Positions 16,689 to 26,049 of a stretch of 64,000 nucleotides of DNA are shown in pieces. Made by a program: the position numbers and the translations under genes. How positions within the stretch are numbered: position 1 is the stretch's first letter; each line of letters begins with the position of its first letter. Below the pieces are notes generated by a model. The model searched no databases and had not been told where the DNA came from. It saw only the letters and a list, made by a program, of their open reading frames with translations. Origin of the DNA: Kutzneria chonburiensis (GTDB lineage: Bacteria; Actinomycetota; Actinomycetes; Mycobacteriales; Pseudonocardiaceae); NCBI RefSeq assembly GCF_028622115.1, contig NZ_CP097263.1, forward strand, positions 3,968,001 to 4,032,000, given 5' to 3'.

Positions 16689-17966
16689 CTACCCCGTTCG
16701 GGTGTCGATCACGGCCAGGCTGCTCACCACCCGGTTCCGCCCGGCCCGCTTGGCCCGGTAGAGGGCGGTGTCGGCGGCGTGCACCAGCTCGTCCACGCCC
16801 AAAGCCGCCTCGGGATAGACGGCCGCGCCGATCGACGCCGACAACGTCGACAGCACCGTGTCGCTGTCGGGTAGCGGCACCCGCAGCTGGCTGATGGCCC
16901 GTCGGATCCGTTCGGCGATGGCCAGCACGTCCCGGTTGCGCAGGCCGGGCAGCAGCACCACGAATTCCTCGCCGCCGAACCGGCCGACCGTGTCGTAGTC
17001 CCGCACCGACCGCCGCACGGTGCCGGCGACGGCCTTGAGCACCTCGTCCCCGGCGAGGTGCCCGTAGGTGTCGTTGACCCGCTTGAAGTGGTCCAGGTCG
17101 ACCATCAGCACGCCGAACGGCGAGCCACGGGTCAGCTCCTTGCTGGCCACGTCCTGCCAGGTGGTGGCGTTGAGCAGGCCGGTCTTCTGGTCCTTGGTCG
17201 CCAACTCCTCCAGGTGCTTGACCAGCACGCTGCGGTGCAGCACGAACAGCGGCACGAACAGGAACAGCAGCGCGAACGGCTGGTACACGAGCACAAGGCC
17301 GATCACCGCGCCGATGCAGATGGTGGCCAGCTCCAGCGCGTTGTCGTCGACCGAGCCGACCAGGTCCGGCAGCGACCGTGTGCCGCTGTCGATCCGCAGG
17401 CTGACCGCGATGAGCACGCCGTCAACGGCGAAGAACGCGACGGCCGCGGCCAGCACGACGCCGATGGACACAGCGTCCAGGTCGGTCGCACGGGTCAGCA
17501 CCGGCACGCCCCCCGCGTCCAGCACCAGCCGGGCGGCCCAAGCCGCCAGGATCATCGCGGCGGCATTCATCACCTGCCGGTGCGGATAGCTGCGCTGGAC
17601 CCGGTAGCTGCGCACGACGACGTGCGCCGAGACCAGGGCGGTCAGCACGGCCACCCACGACATGGGCAGCGTCAGCACGGCCGCGAACACCCACACCGAC
17701 ACCATGTTGATGTGCACGGAGCCGCTCATCACCCGGCGTAGCCGCTCTATGCGCCGGGACGCCTCCCCCTGCACAAAAGCCGCGGCGGCCAGGGCCGCCG
17801 CGGTCACCACCGGCAGATCGACACGTTCGTAGAACGCCGCCGCGATCACCGCCAATGCGGCGAGATCGACCGCGAGCACATACCAGATCGAGAGCACCGG
17901 CCGCCCCCACAACGGCCATTTCGCGATTCTTGCCACCCCAAGGTCATCTTGTCGTATGCTCGCCAT
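16689..17966 (-). CDS. Membrane-bound diguanylate cyclase (GGDEF)
   Basis: 425 aa. About six hydrophobic helices occupy roughly residues 25-235 (MHYT- or MASE-like sensor region, type not recognisable), followed by a GGDEF domain. The active site is GGEEF in 'GRFGGEEFVVLLPG'. An RxxD inhibitory site lies exactly five residues before it ('RDYDTVGRF'), so product feedback is likely. 'FGVLMVDLDHFKRVNDTYGHLAGDEVL' is the nucleotide-binding core. It makes cyclic di-GMP, which in actinomycetes controls development through BldD. The start at 17966 follows a GGGGGGAG site. The 17967-18156 spacer (190 bp) shows no gene. Confidence 0.92.
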   Translation of the reverse strand: MASIRQDDLGVARIAKWPLWGRPVLSIWYVLAVDLAALAVIAAAFYERVDLPVVTAAALAAAAFVQGEASRRIERLRRVMSGSVHINMVSVWVFAAVLTLPMSWVAVLTALVSAHVVVRSYRVQRSYPHRQVMNAAAMILAAWAARLVLDAGGVPVLTRATDLDAVSIGVVLAAAVAFFAVDGVLIAVSLRIDSGTRSLPDLVGSVDDNALELATICIGAVIGLVLVYQPFALLFLFVPLFVLHRSVLVKHLEELATKDQKTGLLNATTWQDVASKELTRGSPFGVLMVDLDHFKRVNDTYGHLAGDEVLKAVAGTVRRSVRDYDTVGRFGGEEFVVLLPGLRNRDVLAIAERIRRAISQLRVPLPDSDTVLSTLSASIGAAVYPEAALGVDELVHAADTALYRAKRAGRNRVVSSLAVIDTRTG

Positions 17967-18156
17967 GGCTCTCCCCCCACGGTTTCCATGGAGTATGCGG
18001 GAAGCTGCGGAGTGTGTTCTGGAATCGGATCAGGACCACCCGGCTAGCGCAACGGAGGTTGACACTATGCGTGGTAGGACAACCTGATCAGATCAAGGTG
18101 ATCCGTCCAACGGGGTCGGCGGCGGCCCGCCATCCGTCGCCGGCCGTGTTCACCGT

Positions 18157-19386
18157 TCAGCTGGTCAGCTGCACGGCCAGTTGCGCGGGATTCGCGACCC
18201 GCCGCCATGCCAGCGCCAGTCCGGCGGCCAGCACCACACCGACACAGCCGACGACCGCCATTCCGCCGGCCGGCGTGAACACCTGAGCGAATGCGCCCGC
18301 GACAAGTGCGCCTACCCCTTGCACCGACTGGATGACCGCGGACGCGAATCCCATTCCCTGGGCCCGTACCGAATTAGGTAGCAATCGGGATGCGGTGGTC
18401 ATCGCTTGAATGGTGTAAATCGTCGCCGCGGCCCCGCTGCACGCGAACAGGACCATCGACAGCACGAGGTCCGGATACAGCGCGCAGGCCGCTATCGGCA
18501 CGCCGGCGGCCACCCCGAGCCAGCCGACCGACCGTAGTCGGGTCAGCTCGGACAGCCGTTCGAACAGCAGCGAGCCGACGACCGCGCCGATCGGGTCGGC
18601 GGCCATCAGCAGGCCGACCGCGACCGGCCCCATGCCCAGCTGCTTGGCGTACGGCGCGCCCAGTGCCTCGGGCGCGATGTAGAACAGGGCCAGCGCCCCG
18701 ATGCCCAGCAGGACGCGGGTGCGCGAGTCGCGCCAGATCACCGTGAAGCCGTGCAGGATCTTGGTCGGCTCGTCGTGCTCCACGGATCGCACGGCCGGCC
18801 GGGCGCGCAGCCCGACCTGCAACAGGACAGCCGAGACGGCGAACGTGAGCGCGTCGATGGCCAGGCCCAGGTACGGGTTGAGCACGGCGATCAGCAGGCC
18901 GCCGCCGGCGAAGCCGGCCAGTTGCGCCGAGTACGTCGTCACGTTGCGCAGCGACATCGCGGTCACGTAGCGCTGCCCGCTGAGCAGGTCCGGCAGGATC
19001 GCCAGCTGCGCGGCGTTGAACGGGCCCGTGGCCAGCACCGACACCGCCAGCAGCACGCACAGCACCGGCAGCGGCATGCCCGGTAGGGCCATGGCCGCGA
19101 CCAGCACGGCCTGCACGACGTTGGCCGCGACCATCACCTCGCGGCGCGGGAACCGGTCGCCGAGGCTGGCCAGGAACAGGCCGCCGAGCAGCGTCGGCAC
19201 GTAGGTCAGGGCGAAGGTGAGGCCGGTCAGCACGGCCGAGTCGGTGGTGTTGAAGACGAGTACGGCCAGCGCCACGCGGGCCACCTGGTCACCGAGCGTC
19301 GACAGCAGCTCGGCCAGCCAGAGCGCGCGGAACTCGCCGGTCTTGAGCACGGTCGCGAACGTGACCCGCTCCGGTTCGGCATCCAT
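18157..19386 (-). CDS. MFS transporter
   Basis: About 409-aa MFS protein with 12 predicted helices. 'FRALWLAELLSTLGDQVARVALAVLVF' and 'LLGGLFLASLGDRFPRREVMVAANVVQA' (motif A-like) are typical of the enterobactin exporter/macrolide efflux-like branch. The substrate is unknown. The frame opens at 19476, overlapping the neighbouring gene by 32 bp. The ATG at 19386 is preferred because it matches where the MFS sequence begins and has GGGGA 8 bases upstream. Confidence 0.85.
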   Translation of the reverse strand: MDAEPERVTFATVLKTGEFRALWLAELLSTLGDQVARVALAVLVFNTTDSAVLTGLTFALTYVPTLLGGLFLASLGDRFPRREVMVAANVVQAVLVAAMALPGMPLPVLCVLLAVSVLATGPFNAAQLAILPDLLSGQRYVTAMSLRNVTTYSAQLAGFAGGGLLIAVLNPYLGLAIDALTFAVSAVLLQVGLRARPAVRSVEHDEPTKILHGFTVIWRDSRTRVLLGIGALALFYIAPEALGAPYAKQLGMGPVAVGLLMAADPIGAVVGSLLFERLSELTRLRSVGWLGVAAGVPIAACALYPDLVLSMVLFACSGAAATIYTIQAMTTASRLLPNSVRAQGMGFASAVIQSVQGVGALVAGAFAQVFTPAGGMAVVGCVGVVLAAGLALAWRRVANPAQLAVQLTS

Positions 19387-19444
19387 CAAGTTGTCCCCGT
19401 AACCGGCGCTCCCCAGCGCCGTGCTCACGAGGGTAGCGACTCCG

Positions 19445-20110
19445 TCACGTTGCGTACCGGTTTTCCGCGAGGTCACGCGTGCCCGTCGCGGTCAGCTCGT
19501 CGCCAAGACGGCGCAGGACATCGGCCACATCGGCGTCCGCATGGCGGCAGGCGGCGTCGAACACCGCCAGTCGCGCTTCGTAGCCGGACTCGTCGTAGTC
19601 GGCCTCCCCGGCCAGCCGGTGCACCGCGTCGGCCTTGTCGAACACGATGCGTTCGACGGCGTCGCAGGCGATACGGAGCGTGTCCGCGAAGCCGCCGACC
19701 CGCTGCCACACCGCGCGCTGCCACGGATCCTGCCGCGCGTCCAGCATGTCCGAGCAGAGCGACTCCAGGCTCTCCGCGTCAGCCCGCAGCTCGGCCAGCG
19801 GGATGTCGCGCTGCGTGTCGTAGCGGGCGCTGATCTCGGTGTCGAAGTCGAACTCGCAGCGGTGTCGTCGAGCGTGCTCCGGGCCGTGCCGGCGGAAGAA
19901 CTCCAGCCCGACCGCGCCGGCCTCCAGTATCGGCGTCGACGACGGCTCGCCCGCACTGCCGAACACTTCCAGCCGCGCGGCCAACTCCGCCAGGTAGCCG
20001 GTGCGACCGCCGGTCGTGCCACAGCGCGCCAACAGGTCGGCCAGCTCGGCCCGGGAGTCGCCGATCCGCTCGTCGAACGCGACGCGCAGGCGCAGCGACG
20101 CATCGTCCAT
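19445..20110 (-). CDS. Hypothetical protein
   Basis: 221-aa soluble, acidic, helix-rich protein that I do not recognise. 'DERIGDSRAELADLLARCG', 'FFRRHGPEHARRHRCEFDFDTE' and 'AVERIVFDKADAVHRLAGE' show alternating charged helices without a membrane segment or signal peptide. The ATG at 20110 has a GGGGGG site 5 bases upstream and is preferred to the one at 20155. It lies immediately upstream of the MFS gene on the same strand and may share its mRNA. Confidence 0.6.
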   Translation of the reverse strand: MDDASLRLRVAFDERIGDSRAELADLLARCGTTGGRTGYLAELAARLEVFGSAGEPSSTPILEAGAVGLEFFRRHGPEHARRHRCEFDFDTEISARYDTQRDIPLAELRADAESLESLCSDMLDARQDPWQRAVWQRVGGFADTLRIACDAVERIVFDKADAVHRLAGEADYDESGYEARLAVFDAACRHADADVADVLRRLGDELTATGTRDLAENRYAT

Positions 20111-20239
20111 GAGCGCCCCCCAAACAAAAAAACCTTGATCGTGCACCGTCACCATGACATGGCGCGCCCCCGGCTGGTAGGACCTTTCAGACAGGTCTGA
20201 AACGTCGGGGGGCCTGGTGGGGCGTCAAGGGGGTCGGTC

Positions 20240-21229
20240 ATGGTTGGCACGCTGCGGTTGCACTTCACCGCCGAGGATCTGCTGCGCACGCGCGTGCTCA
20301 CCGAGCCGGATCCGTTGTGGGAGCTGGTGCTGAGCCTCCATCACCTCTCCCCGACCGGCGAGCCCGACCGGCACACGGTGTGGCGTCGAGAGGTCCGACC
20401 CCGACTGTCCGATCCGGCTGCGGCCCACGCCTTCGGCCTGTTACGCCGGCTCGTGCCCGGGCGGGGCAATTTCCCCGACTTCCTGACGCCCTTGCCCACA
20501 ACGGAGGGCATCGACGGCGCGTTGGACGTAATCCGGTCTACGCCGAGCATCCGCCTTGCCCTCGACATGAGTCCCGCTCGACTACACCGCGTCTCCGCCG
20601 GCCGGTTCTGCCACGGCTTGGCCGCCGGTCACACCGAGTCGGTGTCCGATCTGGTCGGTGCGTTGCGGCGCTACCACGACACCGCGATCGCGCCCATCTG
20701 GGACGAGGTCGGCGAGCACGTCCGGGCCGACAGCGAGTCCCGCGTGCGTGAGTTGGCCGACGACGGTCTCGGCGGGATGTTCTCCCGGCTCGGGCCGTCC
20801 TTTCGCTGGCGTTGGCCGTGGCTGGAGACGGATTACCCGCGCTCGCACGAGATCCGGCTCGGTGGGCGGGGGCTGACGCTGGTGCCGTCGTTCTTCTGTC
20901 TCGGCGATCCCGTCACGCTGATCGACGAGGAACTGCCGCCCATGCTGGTGTTTCCGGCGCGGCCGCTGCGCCGTGACCGTGACGCCGAGGAGCGCACGCT
21001 GTTCCATCTGTCCCAGGTCATCGGCCGCACCCGGGCCCGGATTCTGGTCGCGCTGCGTAATTCCCGGTCCACCTCCGAGCTGGCCGAGATCATCGGCATG
21101 TCGTTGGCGTCGGCCAGCCAGCAGGTGACCTTGTTGCGCAACGCGGGCTTCGTGGCCAGCCGTCGGGACGGCCAGGCCGTGCGGCACTGCGTCACCCGAA
21201 AGGGTAAAGCCTTGCTGGAATCGAACTAA
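20240..21229 (+). CDS. ArsR-like HTH regulator with large N-terminal domain
   Basis: 329-aa protein of a common actinomycete type: a long N-terminal sensor region ('LRLHFTAEDLLRTRVLTEPDPLWELVLSLHHL', then 'PSIRLALDMSP' and 'VPSFFCLGDPVTLIDEELPPMLVFPA') followed by a C-terminal winged helix, 'IGRTRARILVALRN', 'STSELAEIIGMSLASASQQVTLLRNAGFV', 'RDGQAVRHCVTRKG'. Family members are annotated as ArsR/DUF5937-type regulators; their ligands are unknown. No cysteine metal site typical of SmtB is seen in the HTH. ATG at 20240 with a GGGGG tract upstream. It diverges from the hypothetical gene at 20110. Confidence 0.75.
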   Translation: MVGTLRLHFTAEDLLRTRVLTEPDPLWELVLSLHHLSPTGEPDRHTVWRREVRPRLSDPAAAHAFGLLRRLVPGRGNFPDFLTPLPTTEGIDGALDVIRSTPSIRLALDMSPARLHRVSAGRFCHGLAAGHTESVSDLVGALRRYHDTAIAPIWDEVGEHVRADSESRVRELADDGLGGMFSRLGPSFRWRWPWLETDYPRSHEIRLGGRGLTLVPSFFCLGDPVTLIDEELPPMLVFPARPLRRDRDAEERTLFHLSQVIGRTRARILVALRNSRSTSELAEIIGMSLASASQQVTLLRNAGFVASRRDGQAVRHCVTRKGKALLESN

Positions 21230-21287
21230 CGAATCGGTCCGGCGGTACGACTATGCGTAGGTCCGTACGACAACTGCCGGGAGCGAG

Positions 21288-22696
21288 ATGACCCACGTGG
21301 TCGACGACGCCGTGGAGACCGGGCTTTCCGCGCAGGCCGAGGCCGCCGCGTTGGAGGGAGACCTGGACACCGCTTCCCTGTTGGCCGACCAGGCCATGCT
21401 CGACGGGGACCGGCGTGGCGCCGAGGTTGCCGCCGCCGTGTTGGCGCAGCGTGGCATGCTGGCCGACAGCGTTGCCCTGTACCGGTGGGCGGAGAGTGTG
21501 GACGGTGTCCGTTCCGGCTTTGCCGTCGCCGCGCTCCTGGGCGTCGGGGACCTGCCGGCCGCTTCCGCGCAGCTGGCCGCATTCGACGATTCGACGCGGA
21601 CGCCCACTTCCCTGTCCACCGTCGAATCCCTTGTCGCCCATGGGTTGGCCGAGTCCGTCACCGGTTCCGCCGTCGCCGCACTGTCACAGCTCGTGCAGGC
21701 CGCCGCCGTGTTGGAACCCCATGCCGGCAAGGTGTTGTTACCCGACACCCCGTCCGCGTTGGCCTGCCTCGTTGCCCTGCACCTGGGGCAGCTGGACATG
21801 GCCGAGTCCGCCGTCAGCGACGACGCCATGCGGCACGTCCTGCTGCGGGCGTGGATCTCCTTGCAGCGCGGCGATCTTGCCGCCGCCGACGTCCCGTCGC
21901 AGTGCCCCGGTCCCCGTGACGAGCTGTTCGCCGCCGCGATCCAGATCGGCGTCGCCCGCCGTCGTTCCGACCTGGCCGGCCTGTTGGACGCGTGGCCGCG
22001 GGCCCGCGACGCCGTGATCGCCCACCCCGTCGACCTTTTCGTGCTCCAGCCCGTCGGCGAGATCGCTGTAGCCGCCGCCCGATTACACGAGGACGAGTGG
22101 CTGGCCCCCGCCTCGCCGAGGCCGACGAGTTGCTGGAGCGATTAGGCCGGCCGGCGTTGTGGTCCGTGCCCTTGCACTGGTTCTCCCTCCAGGCCGCCGT
22201 GGCCTCCGAGTCGCCTTCTGCGGCCGCCCGCCACGCCAACGCCTTGTCCACCATGGCCCGCAGCTCCCGCTACGCCGCGGCGTTGGCCGCTTGCGCCCGG
22301 GCTTGGCTACGCGTCCTGGCCGGTGACGTCCAGGTCGAGCCCGTCGTGGCCGCCGCCCGTGAGCTCCGGGCCGTCGGCCTCGGCTGGGACGGCGCCCGCC
22401 TCGCCGGCCAGGCCGCCATCCGCACCGGTGACCATGCCGCCATGACCACCCTTCTGACCTGCGCCCGGGCATTGCACGGCACGCCGCACACTCCGTCTCC
22501 CGGCCCGCAGCTCTCCCCTCGTGAGATGGAGGTGGCCGAGCTCCTCGTCGGCGGCATGACGTACAAGCAGATCGGCGAACGCCTGTTCATCTCCGCCAAG
22601 ACCGTCGAGCACCACGTCGCCCGCATCCGTCAGCGGCTCGGCTCGACTTCCCGCCGCGAACTCCTCGCCCGCCTCCGGATCATCATCGCCGGCTGA
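21288..22696 (+). pseudogene. LuxR-type regulator, frame broken by one missing base at 22105-22109
   Basis: Two frames together give one protein of about 469 aa: a helical repeat region from 21288 ('SAQAEAAALEGDLDTASLLADQ') and, from about 22110, 'LAEADELLERLGRPALWS' continuing to a C-terminal GerE HTH ('LSPREMEVAELLVGGMTY', then 'IGERLFISAKTVEHHVARI'). The first frame stops at 22145. Adding one C to the five-C run at 22105-22109 restores a continuous, well-aligned reading, so a sequence error or a very recent mutation is likely. There is no N-terminal ATPase. Position next to iniC/iniA/iniB-like genes suggests a regulator of that module, comparable in placement to mycobacterial IniR. GGGAG precedes the ATG at 21288. 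Confidence 0.75.
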
Positions 22697-22729
22697 CCCC
22701 GCCCCCAGCCGAGCGCTGCGCCCCCGGGT

Positions 22730-22795
22730 GGCACATGCGGTCCGAATGTGCCGCATAGAGGCAACAACGACGCTCATGTGACATTCGAAAGTGCC
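22730..22795. repeat. Imperfect inverted-repeat cluster between convergent genes
   Basis: GGCACAT at 22730-22736 pairs with ATGTGCC at 22746-22752. CGAATGT at 22743-22749 can instead pair with ACATTCG at 22780-22786, and GGCAC with GTGCC further out. It shares CACATGCGGTCCG (22732-22744) with the 14547 hairpin. It lies between the convergent LuxR-type gene and iniC-like gene and probably ends both transcripts. Confidence 0.45.
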
Positions 22796-22839
22796 TGAAA
22801 CCGGATTTCGGTGTGCCGCTGGGCGGGACTCGCGGGGGT

Positions 22840-24273
22840 TCAGGAGAGGTCGGCGGCCATGCCCTCGCAGCTGCGGACGACGACCCGGGCCACGTCGACC
22901 GTTGCCTTGCGGGCCATGGGGTTCTCGGCCTGGCGCTGCCAACGCTGCAAAGCGTCGAGCACGGCGGCGCGCTGCTGGTCGCGGTGGACATCCGGGGCCA
23001 GGCCCAAACGCGACCACGACTGAGCGCCGCCGGCGCCGAGTAGCCGCTCGGCCTCGTCCACGGCGAGGTCGCTGAGGTCGGTGACGCCGGAGCGGAGGGC
23101 ACCGAGCACGCGGAGCTCGGTGAACTCGTGGGCGCCGGAGAGGATCCGCTCGACCTCGTCGCGCAGGGCCTCGACGCCGGGGCGGGAATCACGGCGTAGC
23201 AAGGCATCGACGGCCAACAGGGCTGATCGGGACTTGAGGAGGTCGCGGCGCTGGGTGAACTGGGCGGCGAAAACGGAGCGCAGCTCGTCGATGCCGCTGC
23301 GGCGGGTGAGCTCGGCGGCCAACCGGCCGGGATCGGTGAAGCCCTGACGGATCAAGGCCAGGGACAGGCGCACGCCGAAAAGGCCGAAGCGTTCCAACAA
23401 ACCGAAGCCGCCGACACAGTGGGCGAAGCGGTCGGCCGAGAGCAGGGCGGGCTCGACCTCGGAGCGGGGCATGCCGGCGATGCCGGACAGCGCGTCGAAC
23501 TCGTGCTGGTGCAGAGAACGAGCGGTTTCGGCGAGGAGCCCGGCCACCGGCACGACGCCCTGGCAGAGGCGTCGCAAACGCGGATCGGACCGGTAGCGGC
23601 GGGCGATCCTCGAGGCGGACATCAGGGCGTCCACCCGGCCGACGCCGATCTCGTCGGCCCGAGAAAGCACAGCGATGGTGTTCACCGGGTTGGCCCGAGC
23701 GATTCCGTTGTCGTGGAACGACTCCAGCAGCCGCAGGTCGGCACTGTGCAGATGCCGCATCAGGTACACGACGGCGTCGGCCTCGCTGGGCTCGTCGTCC
23801 GGAACGAGGAAACCTTTGGCCCGTGCGGAAACGTCGGTCGACAGGGAGGCGATGCCGGGAGTGTCGATCAAGATGGTGTCGGAGAGACCCCGCGACGGCC
23901 AGTCGACCACCAGACGCTCGACGTGCGCCGGATTGAGCCCCTCCAGGTCGATCCGCAGCGCCCCGCCGGCCCGGTCGATGCGCAACTGCCTGACGCCGTC
24001 ACCATGCGCGCACACCCGAGGCCGATGGCCCTGTCGGTACCAGGTGACTATGCGCGTGCACTCCCCGGCGTCGGTCGGGGCCAGCCGCTCCCCCACCACG
24101 GCGTTGAGCAGCGTGGACTTGCCGGCCTTGACCTGGCCGGCGATGGCTACCCGCAGCGGACCGTCCAACCGGTCCAGGTGCGCGCGCAGCGACTCGGCGA
24201 TCTCGGGCGATTCGCGGAAGACGTCGACGGCATCCCGTAACAGGGTCCGCACCTGACCACCGAGGCGGCTCAT
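22840..24273 (-). CDS. IniC-like dynamin-family GTPase
   Basis: 477-aa bacterial dynamin-like protein. The GTPase core has P-loop 'AGQVKAGKSTLLNAVVG' near residues 45-52, G2/G3 region 'DAGECTRIVTWY' and 'ILIDTPGIASL', and a G4 'LSRADEIG' in place of the usual TKAD. The helical stalk follows ('LIRQGFTDPGRLAAELTRRSG'). The size and the position as second of a dynamin pair match mycobacterial IniC. Bacterial dynamins remodel membranes, and IniA of M. tuberculosis has membrane fission activity. Its start overlaps the iniA-like stop (ATGA), so the two are translated together and may form a heteromer. Confidence 0.85.
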   Translation of the reverse strand: MSRLGGQVRTLLRDAVDVFRESPEIAESLRAHLDRLDGPLRVAIAGQVKAGKSTLLNAVVGERLAPTDAGECTRIVTWYRQGHRPRVCAHGDGVRQLRIDRAGGALRIDLEGLNPAHVERLVVDWPSRGLSDTILIDTPGIASLSTDVSARAKGFLVPDDEPSEADAVVYLMRHLHSADLRLLESFHDNGIARANPVNTIAVLSRADEIGVGRVDALMSASRIARRYRSDPRLRRLCQGVVPVAGLLAETARSLHQHEFDALSGIAGMPRSEVEPALLSADRFAHCVGGFGLLERFGLFGVRLSLALIRQGFTDPGRLAAELTRRSGIDELRSVFAAQFTQRRDLLKSRSALLAVDALLRRDSRPGVEALRDEVERILSGAHEFTELRVLGALRSGVTDLSDLAVDEAERLLGAGGAQSWSRLGLAPDVHRDQQRAAVLDALQRWQRQAENPMARKATVDVARVVVRSCEGMAADLS

Positions 24274-26037
24274 CGGGTCAGCTCCCGAGCCAGCCCGGCC
24301 AGGTGCTCGACCCGTCTCAGCTCGGCGGTGACGTCCTTGATCCGATCGTCGCGACTGCCGGCATCGGCCTTCACGGCCTGCTGCGCGGCGGACAGCGCAT
24401 CCTGCACCGAGCGGGACAGCTCCTGCGCGTGGGCGGTGAAGTGGTCCCGCAAGGTGCGCTGGAGTGCTCGCAGCAGATCGCGGGATTCCTTGCCCACCTG
24501 GAAGATCAGGTCGTCGATGAAGCGCCGCGCGGCCGACTTGGCCTCGGCCTGCCGGCGTTGCAGCATACGTTTGCGCTCGTCCTTCACGGTCTTGCGGCCC
24601 AGCAGCAGGCCGGCGGCCACGGACACCGGGTTGAGCAGCGAGAGCCCGGCGACGGTGCTCAACATGCCGATCATGATGGTGCCGCCGTAGCCGCCGCGCA
24701 TGCCGGTGATCACCTTCTGGCCGACGCCGAAGGACTCGGCCGTCGGCATGTCGAACGTGCTGGCGGCGTTGGGGGCGTGGAAACCCAGGTCGGGCAGGGC
24801 CTGCTCGCCGGCGTCACCGAAGTGCTCGGCGACCTGCCGGGCCAGCCACTGGGCCCGCTGGTGCGTCCACACGAAGTTGGCCGACGCGGCGGCAGCCCCC
24901 TTGGTGCAGCCACAACGTGAACTCTTCGTCCACAGTGGCCGGATCGACCCGGTCGAGCTCCTCCTCGGCCTCGCGCACCAGGTGCCGCATCCGGTCCCGC
25001 AGGTCGTACTCGATGTCGGCGATCAGGTCGCCCACGCCGTCGTTGAGGGTCTGCTGCCAGCGCGCGGAGCGCTCCTTCAACGCGTCCACGCGGCCACGGG
25101 CGCTGGTCAGCTCGGCGATCAGATCGCCGGCACGGTGGGGATCCCGGTGCGCGGCCAGCTCGGCCTGCATCGACGCCGACAGCTGGGTGGTCACCGACAG
25201 CACGTCATGCGCCACCGAACGGTCGGCCAACGCCGCCGCCTGGCCGAGAATGTCGTTACGCAGTCGGTAGATCAGCTCCGGAAAGCCGGATTCCTCGTTC
25301 AGCTGGCCGTCTTGGGCCCGGATCGCGTGCTGCCGCAACGTGGAGGAGACGGCAATCAGGTCGGCGTCGACATCGGCCGCGGCAAGATGGCCCCGGTTCA
25401 ATTCGGCAATCCGTCTCCATTGCGGATACAGATCGGTCTTGGTCAGTACACAAAGGACGGTCGGGCACATCTTCATGGCCTGCCGCAAGAAGTCCAGCTC
25501 CGGGCCGGTGTACTCCTGGGCCGCGTCGGACACCAGGATCACGGCGTCGGCGGTGGGCAGCACGGCCATGGTGCTGGCGCCGTGGGCCGAGTCGAGACCG
25601 CCGACGCCGGGCGTGTCGACCAGACAGAGACCACCGGACAACACGGTGCGGGGAACCCCGACCTCCGCGTAGCGCAAACGCTCGCGGTTGCCGGGGTTCC
25701 CCGCCTCCGAGACATGCTGGGCCAGCTGGTCGATCGGCACCGACCGGCGCTGCTGCTCGTCGTCCCCGACCAGCACCACCGACGGCTCGGGCGCGTGACG
25801 GACCAGGGTGGGCACCGCCGTGGCCAGGTCGTCGTCGACCGGGCACACCGGGGCGTCCACCAACGAGTTCACCAGCAAACTCTTGCCCTGCTTGAACTCC
25901 CCGACCACCAGCACCCGCACCTCCGGGTCCAGCAGCCGGCGGCGGGCCACCGCCAACCGCTCGCCGAGGTCCTCCCTGCGGTAGGCCGTGGTGGCCCGGA
26001 TCGCGAGGTCGAGCAGCTCGGCGGCGGTCGGCGGCAT
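24270..26037 (-). pseudogene. IniA-like dynamin-family GTPase, frame broken by one extra base at 24896-24900
   Basis: The GTPase half reads from the ATG at 26037 with P-loop 'VVGEFKQGKSLLVNSL', G3 'LVDTPGVGGLDS' and G4 'LTKTDLYPQ'. It loses frame after 'EEFTLWLHQGG' and would stop at 24814. The second half resumes as 'VWTHQRAQWLARQVAEHFGD', then a hydrophobic hairpin 'TIMIGMLSTVAGLSLLNPVSVAAGLLLG' (membrane paddle) and a coiled-coil-rich stalk to 24270. Removing one base from the five-C run 24896-24900 joins them into about 588 aa, close to the length of mycobacterial IniA. Everything else looks intact, so an error is more likely than a dead gene. GGGAG precedes the start. It lies 12 bp downstream of iniB-like. 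Confidence 0.8.
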
Positions 26038-26049
26038 TGGGGACTCCCG

